NCBI GenBank assembly: GCA_938003575.1
Contig: CALKYG010000327.1
Span: forward strand, 1 to 13,202
Source: an uncultured Alphaproteobacteria bacterium
Lineage (GTDB): Bacteria; Pseudomonadota; Alphaproteobacteria; Caulobacterales; Parvularculaceae
Direction: 5' to 3'
DNA: 13,202 nucleotides
In this document: in pieces, positions 6,938 to 13,202 of the stretch
Numbering within the stretch: position 1 is the first letter of the stretch
How the letters are laid out: every line of letters begins with the position of its first letter
Program-made: the position numbers and the translations under genes
Notes under the pieces: generated by a model
What the model was told of the DNA's origin: nothing
Seen by the model: the letters and a program-made list of their open reading frames with translations, nothing else
Databases searched by the model: none

Positions 6938-8101
6938 CTACGAACGATCTAGAATTTCGTTGTCGATGTCGCTGACCCGTGTGACGCCGGTCAGCGCCAT
7001 TGCAACGCCGATATCGTGACGGACAAGCGACAAATACCGTTTTAGCCCAGCCTCGCCCTCCGCCGCTACGGCGAATATCCAGGGCCGCCCGATCAGTGCG
7101 GCGTCAGCGCCTGAAGCGACCGCGCGCACGACGTCCTGTCCATTCCTCACGCCGCCGTCGACGAGAATCTTCGCTCGCCCTTTAAGCGCCTCGGCGATCG
7201 GCGGAAGCGATGCGATCCCCGAGGCGACGCCGTCTAGTTGCCGGCCGCCATGATTTGAGACGACGACGCCGTCTGCGCCCGCGGCGAGCGCCGCAAGCGC
7301 GTCGTCCGGCGTCAGAACGCCCTTGACGACTAGGTCGCCGTCCCACTCCTTGCGTAATTGCTCTATATCCTTCCAGGTCACGCTCGGGTCGAACTGGTTA
7401 TCGACCCATGCGCGGAAATCGGATGGCGTCGTCGCCTCGGGGACATACTGACTGAGGTTCCCGAAGACATGCGGCTTGCCGCCGACTCCGACGTCAAGGA
7501 GCCATGCCGGGTGCGACAGGTAATCCAGGATGCCGGAGCGCAGTTTGCCGTACAGGCCGCGTCCGCCGCTCAAACCATTCCGGATATCGCGATATCGCGA
7601 GCCCACAACCGCCAGATCGACTGTGAACAACAGCGTGCGCACGCCGACGGCTTTCGCTCGCTGCAATAGTTCACGCACCGCGCCGCGGTCTTTCAGCATG
7701 TACAGCTGAAACCAGAATGGTCTCGACGCCGCCTTCGCCACTTCCTCGAGCGAGCAGATCGCCACCGTCGAAAGGCAGAAGGGGACTCCCGCCGCCTCGG
7801 CCGCCCTGACCGCTTGAACTTCGGCGCGCCTTCGCATCATCCCGCCCATTCCGATCGGCGCAAGGGCGAGAGGCATCGATAGCCTCTGTCCAAAGAGATC
7901 CGTTGACGGATCGAGACTGGAAACGTCACGCATGACGCGCTGCTTGAGCTTCAGTCCGGCGAAATCGCTAGTGTTGTCGATAAGGGACTTCTCAGCGCCG
8001 GCGCCGCCGTCGACATAGTCAAACAATGCACGCGGCAGGCGCCGTTCTGCGATCCGCCGATAATCTTCAGTCGATGCGGGTGCGATGTTCAGCGACGGCA
8101 T
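6938..8101 (-). CDS. lldD: FMN-dependent L-lactate dehydrogenase
   Basis: This is a 387-residue member of the FMN-dependent alpha-hydroxy-acid dehydrogenase family, a TIM barrel that oxidises L-lactate to pyruvate and passes electrons to the respiratory chain. Visible active-site features are Y29 in FDYVDGGAG, Y134 in FQLYMLKDRG, D162 and R169 in TVDLAVVGSRYRD, K260 in VVKGVL, catalytic H284 with R287 in SNHGGRQLDG, and the FMN-phosphate segment VDGGVRNGQDVV plus LIGRPW (314-341). Segments such as DVGVGGKPHVFGNLSQYV (203-220) resemble LldD more than glycolate oxidase. Related 2-hydroxy acids or mandelate remain possible substrates. GGAG with 8-nt spacing precedes the ATG. It lies 77 nt after the M24 peptidase gene on the same strand; no lactate permease or lldR is in view. 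Confidence 0.88.
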   Translation of the reverse strand: MPSLNIAPASTEDYRRIAERRLPRALFDYVDGGAGAEKSLIDNTSDFAGLKLKQRVMRDVSSLDPSTDLFGQRLSMPLALAPIGMGGMMRRRAEVQAVRAAEAAGVPFCLSTVAICSLEEVAKAASRPFWFQLYMLKDRGAVRELLQRAKAVGVRTLLFTVDLAVVGSRYRDIRNGLSGGRGLYGKLRSGILDYLSHPAWLLDVGVGGKPHVFGNLSQYVPEATTPSDFRAWVDNQFDPSVTWKDIEQLRKEWDGDLVVKGVLTPDDALAALAAGADGVVVSNHGGRQLDGVASGIASLPPIAEALKGRAKILVDGGVRNGQDVVRAVASGADAALIGRPWIFAVAAEGEAGLKRYLSLVRHDIGVAMALTGVTRVSDIDNEILDRS

Positions 8102-8178
8102 GGCGTTCGCTCCATTTCATGTCAGTCAGGGCGAGAGTGCGGCGATGCGCATGCCTAGGGAAGCGCCGTATGCAGAAC

Positions 8179-9363
8179 TCAGCAGAATGCGGGTGCATTG
8201 GCGAACGGCGCGTCCAGGTCCGCGGCGGGCTGGGTGAACCAGCGAGGTCCGTCGATCGCCATATGGAAATGGTCTTCGTGACGAACGCCGAATGAACCGG
8301 GCACGACAATCATCGGCTCAATGGAAAAGCACATGCCGACATCAAGCGGGGTCTTGTCTCCTTTGACGAGATTGGGCGATTCATGGATGTCGAGCCCGAT
8401 GCCGTGACCGGTGCGATGGGGAAGGCCGGGCAGGCAATATCCCGGACCGAATCCGCGCCGCTCAAGCGATCGCCTCGCGGCGGCGTCGACGCTTTCACAA
8501 AGGGCGCCGCGGCGGGCTGCTTCGAACGCCGCCGCCTGCGCCTCTTTTTCCGCGTCCCACGCCGCCCGGTATTCGCGCGAGGCTTCGCCGAAGACATAAC
8601 TGCGGGTGATATCCGAATTGTAACCGTCGATCGCGCAGCCAGTATCGATCAGCACGGCGTCTCCGCCCTTCAGCGCGCGGTCCTTTTCAGGGCCATGCGG
8701 CAGGGCCGTGTCGGTCCCGAAAGCTACTATGCAAAACGTGCTGGATGAGGCGCCAAGCGATCTGTGCGTTTCATCGATGAAGCGAGCCGCTTCCGACGCC
8801 CTCACGCCTTCCCTCAGTTCCGCGTGCGCCCTACGTTGCGCTTCAAGCGTGATAGACATTGCAAATTGCATCAGAGCGATTTCCGCAGGCGACTTTCGCG
8901 CACGCAGCGGTGCGATCAGCGGCACAGCGTCGCCGAGCAGCGCATCGTCGATCTCCCGGCGCAGCGCCCGATACATGAAGAGGGGCAAGTCGCCGTCAAG
9001 CGCCACAAGGGAGCCTCCAGCTCGATCGGCGATGAGAGCATAAGGGTTGTCGTCTTCCTCCCAGACGTAAAGCTCGCCCGCTTCCGTGATCAGACTTTCA
9101 ACTTTCGACCGCTCAAAAGCCGGCGCGATGTAGTCGATGCGATACGGCGTGATTAGCGCGCCGAGAAAGCGTTCCGACGGATGCCACGCGACTCCGGTGA
9201 AGTACCGCAGGCTCGACGTCGATCCGAGCAGCACGGCGCCGGCGCCCGCCTTTTCCATCTTCATCCGCAATGCGCGAATGCGATCCCGTCGCTCTTCGAC
9301 GCCGATCGGCGGCGGTCTCGTCGGCGTCACGCGGCCCTCATTCGCCGCGAAGCTTGCGGTCAT
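8179..9363 (-). CDS. M24 family metallopeptidase (Xaa-Pro aminopeptidase-like)
   Basis: This 394-residue protein has the two-domain layout of Xaa-Pro aminopeptidase/prolidase: a creatinase N-like domain (about 25-155) and a pita-bread catalytic domain (about 160-375). The five dinuclear-metal ligands are all present: D240 (VLIDTG), D251 (NSDITR), H320 (RTGHGIG), E349 (SIEPM) and E363 (RHEDHFH). H223 (LPHGP) and H327 (DIHES) are the usual accessory histidines. It should be a cytoplasmic peptidase acting on X-Pro peptides; exact specificity cannot be read. The ATG at 9363 overlaps the upstream M23 gene by 26 nt and lacks a good ribosome-binding site. A GTG at 9330-9328, preceded by GAGGG and lying just after the M23 stop, would give 383 residues and is a serious alternative start. 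Confidence 0.9.
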   Translation of the reverse strand: MTASFAANEGRVTPTRPPPIGVEERRDRIRALRMKMEKAGAGAVLLGSTSSLRYFTGVAWHPSERFLGALITPYRIDYIAPAFERSKVESLITEAGELYVWEEDDNPYALIADRAGGSLVALDGDLPLFMYRALRREIDDALLGDAVPLIAPLRARKSPAEIALMQFAMSITLEAQRRAHAELREGVRASEAARFIDETHRSLGASSSTFCIVAFGTDTALPHGPEKDRALKGGDAVLIDTGCAIDGYNSDITRSYVFGEASREYRAAWDAEKEAQAAAFEAARRGALCESVDAAARRSLERRGFGPGYCLPGLPHRTGHGIGLDIHESPNLVKGDKTPLDVGMCFSIEPMIVVPGSFGVRHEDHFHMAIDGPRWFTQPAADLDAPFANAPAFC

Positions 9364-10246
9364 AGGCGGAAACCAGAGTCATATAAGGATTGACCTTTGT
9401 GAAGAGCGGGTCGTCTCCTGGCGCGGCGACATAATTCTCATACATCTCGAAATGAAGGTGCGTCGTCGTCGGCACGCTCGTTCCATCTGATTTGAAGAAA
9501 TCATTTGAAATTTTACCGATCCGATCGCCTTTGCGGATCTCTTGTCCCTCCGCCACGGACAAGTCGCTCATGTTGAGATGAAGATAATTATAGATCGTGC
9601 CGTCCGCCGTCTGGATCGTGACCCAGTGGCGGCGTACGTCGATAACGCGCCCGTCTTCAACGGCGACCGCCCAATGCGCATTCTTGTTGCAGGTGTGCGG
9701 GCGGATATCGAGGCCTTCATGGCCGCCGCCCGGGCAAAGGGGCTGATTGCGGTCGCGATGTTCGCAGAACGTATCCTGCCATGGATAATCGTAGTTGCGT
9801 CCATCGCACTGGCTGCCGTTCATGCCGTTAACAGATCCCATGCCGCCGCCATAGCGATAAACCTGACTGTTCAAAAACACCGGATCTTCAGTCGGGAAAA
9901 GAATATCGGAGCGGTACACGGTCTCGTCGACGAAGCCGGGACCTGAATTAGGCAAGAGGTCGCCGACAGGGAGATAGGAAAACACCTTGCCGTCGATGTC
10001 GGTCAGCACTTCCGGCTCTGCTGGTTCGACCGGCTCGTCATCCGGTTCACCTTCAAATCCGCCGTCATCGTCGATAGGGGGATCGCTGTCGGGCGCCTCG
10101 TCGGCCGGCGCGTCGCCCGAGCCGGGAACCGGAATCGAGCCGCCGTTCTGGGTCCAGAAATACCCGCCGATGATAATCGCAAGGAGAATGATCACCAGCA
10201 GCCATCCAGCCGCGTTCCCGCGTTGAGCGAATCGCGAGCGGTCCAT
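9338..10246 (-). CDS. Membrane-anchored M23 (LytM-type) peptidoglycan endopeptidase
   Basis: This 302-residue protein has a basic N-terminus and one membrane helix (about 14-30), a Pro/Asp/Glu-rich disordered linker (about 40-82) and a periplasmic M23 domain. The zinc and catalytic residues of an active LytM enzyme are present: H176 and D180 (GHEGLD), H223 (YLHLN) and H263/H265 (THLHFEM). Such enzymes cut peptide cross-links in peptidoglycan. Four cysteines (C147, C161, C171, C186) cluster just before and within the catalytic core, suggesting disulfides that may restrain or redox-control the active site; this is inference. GGGAGG precedes the ATG at 7-nt spacing, and the ATG shares its A with the TAA of the upstream gene. 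It belongs to the tight envelope gene set with the MotA- and OmpA-like genes. Confidence 0.92.
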   Translation of the reverse strand: MDRSRFAQRGNAAGWLLVIILLAIIIGGYFWTQNGGSIPVPGSGDAPADEAPDSDPPIDDDGGFEGEPDDEPVEPAEPEVLTDIDGKVFSYLPVGDLLPNSGPGFVDETVYRSDILFPTEDPVFLNSQVYRYGGGMGSVNGMNGSQCDGRNYDYPWQDTFCEHRDRNQPLCPGGGHEGLDIRPHTCNKNAHWAVAVEDGRVIDVRRHWVTIQTADGTIYNYLHLNMSDLSVAEGQEIRKGDRIGKISNDFFKSDGTSVPTTTHLHFEMYENYVAAPGDDPLFTKVNPYMTLVSAYDRKLRGE

Positions 10247-10995
10247 TATTCGCCTCCCGCTTCAGGGTTCATGAGGATAAGGTTCGACGCGAGATTCGTT
10301 ATGAAGTCGTCCTCAGCGCAGCGCGCGTCCGCCGGGTCGTCGCACATGATCGACAAGACATATCCCGCCCCGAATTTCGCGAAAGTAAGATCTGTGCTGC
10401 TTTCGCTGCGTGCGACAAAGTAGGGCGCGCTGACGCTGCCGAGCGTCTTGCGATTGTCGCGCATCGCCGAAAGGCGCGCCCGTGCGGATTTCACGTCCCC
10501 GATTACGATTTTTTTTCGCGTCCCCGACATGCGCATTGAGACTCCGTTCTCAACTTCTGCGGTTGCCGAATAGGAATCGCCGAGGCTGTAGACTTTGAGC
10601 GTTTGGGCGACGCGCGCGCCTTCGGGCGCAAGGACTGGAAGCCGTGTGACATTGACTTCGCGCAATGCGACATTCTTGAAAGTTTCGGCGGCGGCGGCGC
10701 GCATTCCTGACGGGCGCGGAAGAGCTGCAGTCGTCGACTGGCGCGCTGCGATTTCCCGACGCTGCGTCAGCGCCAGCTCAGTGCGCATCTCGGTCCAGTT
10801 GATCTTGTCTTCGACAATTTCGCCGGCGGGCTGTCCTAAAGGCGGGGCTTTCAGCAACGGGCGCGTCACTGCGCGCTCTGCCAGCTCTTCCTGAATTCTG
10901 TCGCCGGTTTCAGGGTCGTTGGTCTGGGCGAAAGCGACAAAAGCCGCCGCGCCGTATACAGCAGCGCCGAGCAACGCTGTGGCAGCGTATTTCAT
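10246..10995 (-). CDS. Secreted periplasmic protein of unknown function
   Basis: I do not recognise this 249-residue protein. A signal peptide is clear: M-K-Y start, hydrophobic core to about residue 20, and an AFA site with likely cleavage between A23 and Q24. The mature protein has an extended, charged N-terminal half (QEELAERAV, a Pro-rich stretch at 46-57, helical 68-86) and a C-terminal half with beta-like segments and two nearby cysteines, C218 and C226, that may form a disulfide. The ATG at 10995 has GGGGTGAT just upstream; an in-frame start 33 nt earlier would place polar residues before the signal peptide and is disfavoured. An A8 run interrupts codons 160-163. It sits between the OmpA-domain and M23 genes, with a 1-nt overlap to the latter, so an envelope partner role is inferred from position only. 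Confidence 0.82.
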   Translation of the reverse strand: MKYAATALLGAAVYGAAAFVAFAQTNDPETGDRIQEELAERAVTRPLLKAPPLGQPAGEIVEDKINWTEMRTELALTQRREIAARQSTTAALPRPSGMRAAAAETFKNVALREVNVTRLPVLAPEGARVAQTLKVYSLGDSYSATAEVENGVSMRMSGTRKKIVIGDVKSARARLSAMRDNRKTLGSVSAPYFVARSESSTDLTFAKFGAGYVLSIMCDDPADARCAEDDFITNLASNLILMNPEAGGE

Positions 10996-11067
10996 ACAGA
11001 TCACCCCACATATCCCGCCGCTTCCCAAAGGCGGCCTGGCCAGCTTAACGCAACAAGAGCTGCGGCG

Positions 11068-12096
11068 CTATCGAGCGTCCAGCTTGAATTCAATCCGGCG
11101 GTTCTGCGCGAGCGAAGCGGCGGAATAGCCGGCGACCAGCGGCCATTCAGAACCGGATCCCGTCGCCATCAGCCTCTTGGCTGGAACGCCGCGCAGTTTC
11201 AGATAGTCCACAACCGATATTGCGCGTTGCGCAGAGAGTTCGAGATTCGATTTGTAAACCTGAGCGCATGACGGGCCCAAAGGCGCGGCGTCGGCGTGCC
11301 CGTCGACGCGCAGAACCCAGGGAACATCCGCCGGAATATCGTCCTTGATGTCGAGCAATACGCCGGCAAGTTTGTCGAGTTCGAGTTTCCCCGCCTCACC
11401 GATCGTAGCCGAGCAGGATCCGAACAGGATGTCGCTCTCAAAGACGAACCGGTCGCCGACGACCTTGATGTCCTTTCGGTCGCCGAGCGCAGCGCGGAGC
11501 GCTTCAAAGAACCGCGAACGGACTTCCTGAAGCTCCTGCACTTTGCGCGCGAGCGCTGCGTTCAGGCGTGAGGAAAGATTCTCGATCTGCGCCTGCTGCG
11601 CCTTGTCCTTGGCTTCCGCCGCGTCGAGCGCCTCCTGCAGGCTCGCCAGCTGCCGTCTCAGCGCGGCCAGTTGCGCATTCAATGTCGCAATTTGCGATTT
11701 CTGGTCCTCAGTAAGCGCTTTTTCCGCCTCAAGCTCCTCGGCGGAAGCGGCGACGGCCGCCTGGCTCGCGGCAAGCGCTGCGGCGGCCGACGCAAGCTGG
11801 GCGTCTTTGTCGGCGATCGTCGTTTCAAGCGCCAGGATCTGCGCGGTCAGTCTGTCTTTCTCCGCCTGCGCCAATCCAAGCTGTTCGGCCAGTTCGTTAA
11901 TGCGCGCCGTCAGGCGCGCAAGCTCCGAATCCTTTGTCGCAAGCTCGTCCTTTACGGAGGTGAGTTTTGTTCCGAGATAAAATTGCGCAACGACGAAAAT
12001 TGACAATACGAACATCAGGACAAGAAGCAGGGTCGACAAGCCGTCGACAAAGCCCGGCCAGATATTGGCTTCCGATGCTCGCCGCCGCCGCGACAT
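11068..12096 (-). CDS. MotB-like protein with long coiled coil and OmpA peptidoglycan-binding domain
   Basis: This 342-residue protein has a short basic N-terminus and one membrane helix (about 19-41) headed by PGFVDGLSTLLLVLMF. D18 lies where MotB-type stators carry their essential proton-accepting Asp. A long Ala/Glu/Gln-rich coiled coil follows (about 44-195), then an OmpA-like domain (about 214-342) with VDGHADA (264-270), LSAQRAISVVDYL and QNRRIEF (331-337), typical of diaminopimelate-peptidoglycan binding. C228 and C277 may form a disulfide. The coiled coil is much longer than the plug and linker of flagellar MotB, so it could span the periplasm toward the wall. The ATG follows GGGAG, which lies inside the end of the MotA-like gene, with 3 nt between the genes. 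The pair should form an energised stator-like complex; no flagellar genes are nearby. Confidence 0.9.
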   Translation of the reverse strand: MSRRRRASEANIWPGFVDGLSTLLLVLMFVLSIFVVAQFYLGTKLTSVKDELATKDSELARLTARINELAEQLGLAQAEKDRLTAQILALETTIADKDAQLASAAAALAASQAAVAASAEELEAEKALTEDQKSQIATLNAQLAALRRQLASLQEALDAAEAKDKAQQAQIENLSSRLNAALARKVQELQEVRSRFFEALRAALGDRKDIKVVGDRFVFESDILFGSCSATIGEAGKLELDKLAGVLLDIKDDIPADVPWVLRVDGHADAAPLGPSCAQVYKSNLELSAQRAISVVDYLKLRGVPAKRLMATGSGSEWPLVAGYSAASLAQNRRIEFKLDAR

Positions 12097-12099
12097 GGG

Positions 12100-13029
12100 C
12101 TACTCCCTGCCGCGAATGATCGAACGGTTGAGCGCGCGGATTTCCTCTTTCAGTTCGGTGATCTGCTCCGCCTGGGCCTTGATGAGCGCGTCCGTATTCG
12201 CCGCGAGGGCGGCCTCCAGCGAATTAAACGGGCTGTCGTCCTCGGCGCTCATGTTCGCGCGTGCGCCTGACGCGCCGGCGCGCGTATCGGTCATCCCCGA
12301 CAGCCAGTCTTCGAGATCGGTGTAGAAGCGGCCTTGCGCCTGGCTCGACTGCAGATCGAGAAAGCCGACGACAAGCGACCCCGAAAGCCCGAACAGCGAC
12401 GAGGAAAAAGCAGTGCCCATGCCGGAAAGGGGCGCCTTCAAATTGGTGATCAGCTGGGCGATCGCCGTTTCGGGATCGCCGCCGGTGACGCCGAGACCGC
12501 TGATCGTTTCGACGACGCCGTTGACGGTCTGGATGAGGCCCCAAAAGGTTCCGAGGAGTCCGAGGAAAACAAGCAGATGGCCAATATAACGGCCCATCTC
12601 ACGCCCCTCGTCCATGCGCGTGGCGATCGAATCGAGAATGGCGCGCGTTGATTCGGGCGTAAGGCGCCCGCCGCGTTCGTCGGCGTCGAGCAGCAGTTTC
12701 ACCATGGCGCCGATGAGCATCGGCGGCCGAGGCAGGCGCGCTCGCCGGGGATCGACCGTTTCACGAAACGCTTCCACCCAGCGAACCGCGGGCGAAATGA
12801 CGCCGGCCTGACGCAGATTGTAAATTACGCCGATGCCCAGAACGCCGAGGATCAGGCCGTTAAGGGCGGGATTGGCGTTGAACGCGTCGATCAGGATGGT
12901 CGATGGTTCCGGGCTCCACGGCGACATGTAATAGACGATCGCGGCGGCCGCGATCAGGAACAGAAGCATGTTCAGGATGTATCGGCCCGGTTGAACGAAT
13001 TTTACCGACCGCTCCAGCAACCGCGCCAT
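12100..13029 (-). CDS. MotA/TolQ/ExbB family proton-channel protein
   Basis: This 309-residue inner-membrane protein has MotA-like topology: helices at about 18-36 and 52-70, a cytoplasmic segment of about 80 residues (71-148), then helices at about 150-170 and 201-226. The family core is clear in FLGLLGTFWGLIQTVNGV (155-172) and APLSGMGTAFSSSLFGLSGS (199-218), which line the proton path in TolQ/ExbB/MotA. The C-terminus (about 268-306) is a predicted coiled coil (EQITELKEEIRALNRS) in the cytoplasm, an addition that may recruit a partner. A strong GGAGGG precedes the ATG. It leads the leftward gene set and is paired with the MotB-like protein. It is not obviously flagellar MotA, and which process it powers is unknown. 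Confidence 0.9.
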   Translation of the reverse strand: MARLLERSVKFVQPGRYILNMLLFLIAAAAIVYYMSPWSPEPSTILIDAFNANPALNGLILGVLGIGVIYNLRQAGVISPAVRWVEAFRETVDPRRARLPRPPMLIGAMVKLLLDADERGGRLTPESTRAILDSIATRMDEGREMGRYIGHLLVFLGLLGTFWGLIQTVNGVVETISGLGVTGGDPETAIAQLITNLKAPLSGMGTAFSSSLFGLSGSLVVGFLDLQSSQAQGRFYTDLEDWLSGMTDTRAGASGARANMSAEDDSPFNSLEAALAANTDALIKAQAEQITELKEEIRALNRSIIRGRE

Positions 13030-13202
13030 TTATCGCCCTCCGTCCCCAACTCGACCTCTCTCACACTAGGGGCAATAGACGATCGGGTGAATGCGCGCGG
13101 GCGACTTTTGGACGGCCCGTCGCGTTGGCGCCACGGCGCCCCTCTCGTGCGCCACGGATACGCACTGGTTGCATCTGTATGTCATTTCTCATGGATTTCG
13201 GA
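13030..13202. other. Intergenic region at the right window edge
   Basis: No gene is assigned in these 173 bases. They should hold the promoter of the leftward MotA-like operon, but I find only a weak reverse-strand candidate (TTCACC, 17 bp, TAGTGT). ATG codons at 13179 and 13191 on the + strand are open to the window edge, but neither has a ribosome-binding site and only a few codons are visible, so a divergent gene cannot be claimed. Confidence 0.5.
13128..13157. repeat. Short direct repeat, GCGCCACGG twice, 21-bp period
   Basis: GCGCCACGG occurs at 13128-13136 and again at 13149-13157, a 21-bp period that puts both copies on the same face of the helix. The first copy also overlaps a palindrome, TGGCGCCA (13126-13133). 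It lies about 100 nt upstream of the MotA-like gene and could be a pair of regulator half-sites. In GC-rich DNA such repeats also arise by chance, so this is tentative. Confidence 0.3.

Noticed and set aside
6943..6961. AACGA/TCGTT inverted repeat as a bidirectional terminator between the convergent DUF2306 and lldD genes.
   Set aside because: Only 5 bp with a 9-nt loop and inside the lldD coding end; too weak to call.
10996..11067. Hairpin or promoter in the gap before the secreted protein gene.
   Set aside because: Only a short CTGGCCAG palindrome and a 5-bp GCCGC/GCGGC stem are present, with no usable -35/-10 pair; expected by chance at this GC content.
11068..13029. Zorya-type defence system (ZorA/ZorB are MotA-like and MotB/OmpA-like).
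   Set aside because: No ZorC, ZorD or ZorE-like gene is present, the channel protein lacks the very long cytoplasmic tail expected of ZorA, and the downstream genes are a secreted protein, peptidases and a lactate dehydrogenase. The proteins look like envelope housekeeping members.
11068..13029. Flagellar stator motAB.
   Set aside because: No flagellar or chemotaxis gene lies in the window, and the MotB-like protein has a coiled coil of about 150 residues that flagellar MotB does not have. A stator role elsewhere cannot be excluded, but the context does not support it.
1..13202. Mobile element, prophage, CRISPR or tRNA gene.
   Set aside because: No transposase, integrase, terminal inverted repeats, spaced repeat array or cloverleaf-like sequence was recognised on reading both strands.

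Overview
The window looks like a chromosomal segment of an alphaproteobacterium. It is GC-rich and densely packed, with many ATGA or 1-nt gene overlaps. The evidence is an aa3-type cytochrome c oxidase cluster in the alphaproteobacterial order (ctaD, ctaB, a CoxF-like small protein, ctaG, ctaE, DUF983, SURF1) and protein sequences typical of that class. A marine or aquatic Parvularculaceae/Hyphomonadaceae-type organism is possible, but the genus cannot be fixed from sequence alone. I see no rRNA, tRNA, CRISPR array, transposon or integrase.

Region 1 (1-6375, + strand) is the terminal-oxidase locus. It holds the 3' part of ctaD with a strong terminator. Next is a stand-alone 128-residue membrane protein closed by a second strong terminator. 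A candidate promoter then opens ctaB, followed by the CoxF-like protein and ctaG, which overlap one another. ctaE follows with its own candidate promoter, then an unrecognised acidic lipoprotein, a DUF983 zinc-ribbon membrane protein and SURF1, the last three linked by ATGA stop/start overlaps. CtaD and CtaE are catalytic-core subunits. CtaB makes heme O, the precursor of heme A. CtaG delivers copper to CuB, and SURF1 helps heme A insertion. ctaC and ctaA are not in the window.

Region 2 (6376-6931, + strand) is a single DUF2306 membrane protein. It is preceded by an exact TATAAT -10 box enclosed by two inverted half-sites, which looks like a repressor-controlled promoter.

Region 3 (6938-13029, - strand) reads leftward as one co-directional block: a MotA/TolQ/ExbB-type channel, a MotB-like coiled-coil OmpA-domain protein, a secreted protein of unknown function, a membrane-anchored M23 (LytM) peptidase, an M24 (Xaa-Pro aminopeptidase-like) metallopeptidase and an FMN-dependent L-lactate dehydrogenase. 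The first four are tightly spaced and all point to the envelope, suggesting a proton-driven peptidoglycan-associated complex paired with a peptidoglycan hydrolase. The last two look metabolic.

The right edge (13030-13202) is intergenic and holds a short direct repeat. The most interesting items are the motor/hydrolase module, the two unrecognised proteins embedded in the oxidase locus, and the operator-like promoter before the DUF2306 gene. No wholly new system is proven by the sequence alone.
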